22,107 nucleotides of DNA from Lingula anatina (lineage: Eukaryota > Brachiopoda > Lingulata > Lingulida > Lingulidae), in contig NW_019775421.1 in assembly GCF_001039355.2 (NCBI RefSeq), positions 11,670 through 33,776 of the forward strand, in the 5' to 3' direction. A program made the translations under genes and the position numbers. Under the pieces are notes generated by a model. The model did not search any database. It was not told the origin of the DNA and saw only the letters and a program-made list of their open reading frames with translations. This document shows positions 20,261 to 22,107 of this stretch, piece after piece (the stretch's first letter is position 1; each line of letters begins with the position of its first letter).

Positions 20261-20400
20261 TTAAAATGGATGCCCCTAACCGTATAACTAAGGCTCTATT
20301 CCCATAGATTTTAGATCGATCTATCCCCGNTTTAAAAGGGAGGCCCCTAGCCGTATAACTAAGGCTCTATTCCCATAGATTTTAGATCGATCTATCCCCG
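20261..20400. repeat. 69-bp near-duplicate flanking an N, possible assembly junction
   Basis: 20261-20329 and 20332-20400 are almost identical (offset 71), both running from TTAAAA through GGCTCTATTCCCATAGATTT to GATCTATCCCCG. They differ at a few positions in the first 20 bases. The single ambiguous base N at 20330 sits exactly between them. This may be a true tandem duplication or two overlapping contig ends placed side by side. Confidence 0.9.
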
Positions 20401-20580
20401 CGGGGAGTCTCACTAGATTACTTTCAGATAATCCGACTTAAATGTCCGTCCCGCCTACTACAAGCTTTAAGGGGGTAATTAACTTTCGTGTCCGCCCGGC
20501 TGACAGCTATTTAGCGTGAACCCCCAGGGAGTTAGGTCGATCTAAAGTAGGTCGATCTAATCTATGGAAATGGGGTTAAG
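20359..20580. mobile_element. Short inverted-repeat element (MITE-like), about 222 bp
   Basis: The left end CTAAGGCTCTATTCCCATAG, then ATTTTAGATCGATCT, is mirrored by the right end (AGGTCGATCTAATCTATGGA, then AATGGGGTTAAG, ending 20580). The terminal inverted repeats are imperfect, about 32-35 bases. TAGGTCGATCTAA is also duplicated at 20533 and 20548 inside the right end. The left end exists twice because of the duplication around the N (first copy at 20288). There is no coding capacity. Family is not assigned and target-site duplication is not clear. Confidence 0.55.
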
Positions 20581-20776
20581 TAGCAGCTCGTAAGATACGA
20601 CAGCCATCCGTTGCATCTTATAAGCTATTGAGAGTTCAAAATGCAAGCCTATAAACCACCGTTACTTGTTCCTTAAAGACAGAGAACAAGTAACGGTGGT
20701 TTATAGGCTTGCATTTTGAACTCTCAATAGCTTATAAGATGCAACGGATGGCTGTCGTATCTTACGAGCTGCTACT
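20579..20776. repeat. Perfect 198-bp palindrome (93-bp arms, 12-base loop)
   Basis: The left arm 20579-20671 (from AGTAGCAGCTCGTAAGATAC to ACCGTTACTTGTTC) is the exact reverse complement of the right arm 20684-20776. The loop at 20672-20683 reads CTTAAAGACAGA. I found no mismatch in the 93 pairs. If transcribed from either strand it would fold into a long hairpin. It starts where the preceding inverted-repeat element ends. There is no coding content. Confidence 0.95.
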
Positions 20777-20841
20777 CCTTACTGCAAACTACATCTTCAT
20801 ATCCCTTCACATTTTTCCCAGGCCTGTGTTTGCAGTAAGGA
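20776..20841. repeat. 14-bp perfect inverted repeat, 38-base interior
   Basis: TCCTTACTGCAAAC (20776-20789) pairs exactly with GTTTGCAGTAAGGA (20828-20841). It begins at the final base of the large palindrome, so the two inverted repeats abut. It could be a tiny transposon remnant or a stem-loop; no family recognised. Confidence 0.8.
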
Positions 20842-22107
20842 ATAATAATAAAATATAGATAAATAATAATAATTATTATTATTTTACACTAAAACTTTCG
20901 AATTTGGCCTACCCCATTCGTTCTTGAAATAAAGTTGAAGTAAAATCAAGATCAAATTTGATTGAGACGGTTAGAAGCACACGTAAAGTGCCGGCTATAA
21001 TCCTGTTTAGAGTACAGATTGTCGAAAGAATGAAAAAGAAAGAAACTTTTATTTAGAATAAAGTTTTGTATCTACTATTTCGGCCCGATGACTCCGTCGA
21101 CAGTAGGCCTAATTTGAACATAGCCAACTCTTCTTTTAGAAATAATTCCAATGTAACAGCTCAGGCATGAAATTGCTTGTCGAGACACTTAGATCTCAAA
21201 TGTTTTTAGTTTGATTGACTGCGTTATCTTTCTTAACATAGACAGATATTCAGCATTATTTGACACTTTGAAGTAACTTTACACTACAGGTAATGAATCC
21301 AAAAGTCACCAATCAGTTTTTAGAACAATATATTTGAATCTGATGCCATTCGGTGTCTTCAAAAGATTTTTGGGAAAGATAACATGAATGTGGACACCTG
21401 ATCGTCAAACAGATTGATCAAAGTGGATATTCAATCTTCAGAGACCGGGGCACGAGCTTGAATGTACAGTAAATTTAACTTAGAAGCGGTTTTTAGACAC
21501 AAAGCTGACACAACCACCTTCCTAGTTTCATCCATGAAAGAGAACATAAAGCGTGCAAATACTGCTTTTTGACTTCAAGGTCACGAAGTAAAATAAATTG
21601 AATTATCGAATTATATCCCACCATATGACGTAAATGGACGCAGGTTAGTGTCACGCGGCCTCAATATGTGTTGTAATTAACATCCGCTGTTTGTTTCATT
21701 TAACTGGTTAAGCTGATTTTGTACTAAAATTGTAACGTTGCCAAACAAAATGTATTTCCCAAGCATTTGTCACATGTTGGAAATGAGTTGAAGGCGAAAA
21801 TACGAGTAGAACGACACAGAAGAAGAGTCGGTTCTGGGACGCGTGGACCTGGAACTGTTTTGACATTTGTGCCAAGCAACATGGTAACAGTTGTTATGTA
21901 ACACCTCAACGTCACCATGGCGATATGTAAGCTAAGTTCAATGCTCTCTTATTGAATGCGTGGCAGGTCAACTGGCTGAACTATTTACACAGTTTCTTTG
22001 AGCGCATTCTCAACGAATTAAGCCAGGCTTTACAAAGCCGGTGACCTAAAAATGGCGGACGTACATGAAAGAAAAACCGCCTAATCTTTTAATAGTCTCT
22101 CCGCCTC
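20842..22107. other. Downstream intergenic sequence, no gene seen
   Basis: Begins with AAT/ATT trinucleotide repeats (about 20841-20885, containing the self-complementary AATAATAATAATTATTATTATT). It continues as AT-rich sequence without recognised coding frames, RNA genes or repeats. A 64-codon minus frame at 21724-21918 has no family features. Confidence 0.45.

Noticed and set aside
21724-21918. 64-codon minus-strand frame near the window end, with several cysteines.
   Set aside because: No family resemblance, no signal peptide and no splice context; probably chance.
1-22107. tRNA, rRNA or snRNA genes and tRNA-derived SINE promoters.
   Set aside because: I looked for B-box-like words (GTTCGAATC-type) and cloverleaf patterns by eye on both strands and found none convincing; a dedicated scan could still find one.

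Overview
This is a eukaryotic (animal) window, AT-rich overall, with canonical GT-AG introns, microsatellites, homopolymer runs, a minisatellite and short non-autonomous transposons. It holds one protein-coding gene I can support: a complete plus-strand myostatin/GDF11-type TGF-beta ligand (GDF8/11) in four exons (2862-3567, 16577-16962, 17310-17404, 17688-17976). Joined, the exons give 492 codons, so 491 residues. The product has a signal peptide, a long latency-type propeptide, an RRRR furin-type site and a 109-residue mature domain with nine cysteines. The mature sequence is clearly GDF8/11-like but more divergent than chordate versions. Together with the marine-invertebrate style repeats, this suggests an invertebrate bilaterian, perhaps a mollusc or other lophotrochozoan. 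I cannot name the species.

Layout. 1-2700 is upstream sequence with no gene. A TATA-like box (2746) and E-boxes lie just ahead of exon 1. Exon 1 encodes the signal peptide and first half of the propeptide. Intron 1 is about 13 kb and contains most of the repeats: a 29-bp minisatellite (4676-5446), a diverged array with a period near 145 bp (9117-10343), a two-copy repeat (10448-10831), and a CATACG/CGTATG-motif-rich region (about 12300-14665). Inside that region sits a 0.9-kb element with 26-bp perfect terminal inverted repeats. Exons 2-4 are compact (16577-17976). Intron 2 carries three exact 49-bp tandem copies next to the splice donor. Intron 3 splits the mature domain.

Downstream, 17977-20040 is probable 3'UTR and flank with a (CA)18 tract. 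20261-20580 holds a small inverted-repeat element with a suspicious duplication across an N. 20579-20776 is a perfect palindrome with 93-bp arms, followed at once by a second small inverted repeat. The rest to 22107 shows nothing I can name.

The four exons make one secreted precursor. By family knowledge it would dimerise, be cut by a furin-like protease, stay latent with its propeptide, and signal through activin-type receptors and Smad2/3. I see no second gene and no sign of a multi-gene system. The unusual content is the intron architecture and the repeats.
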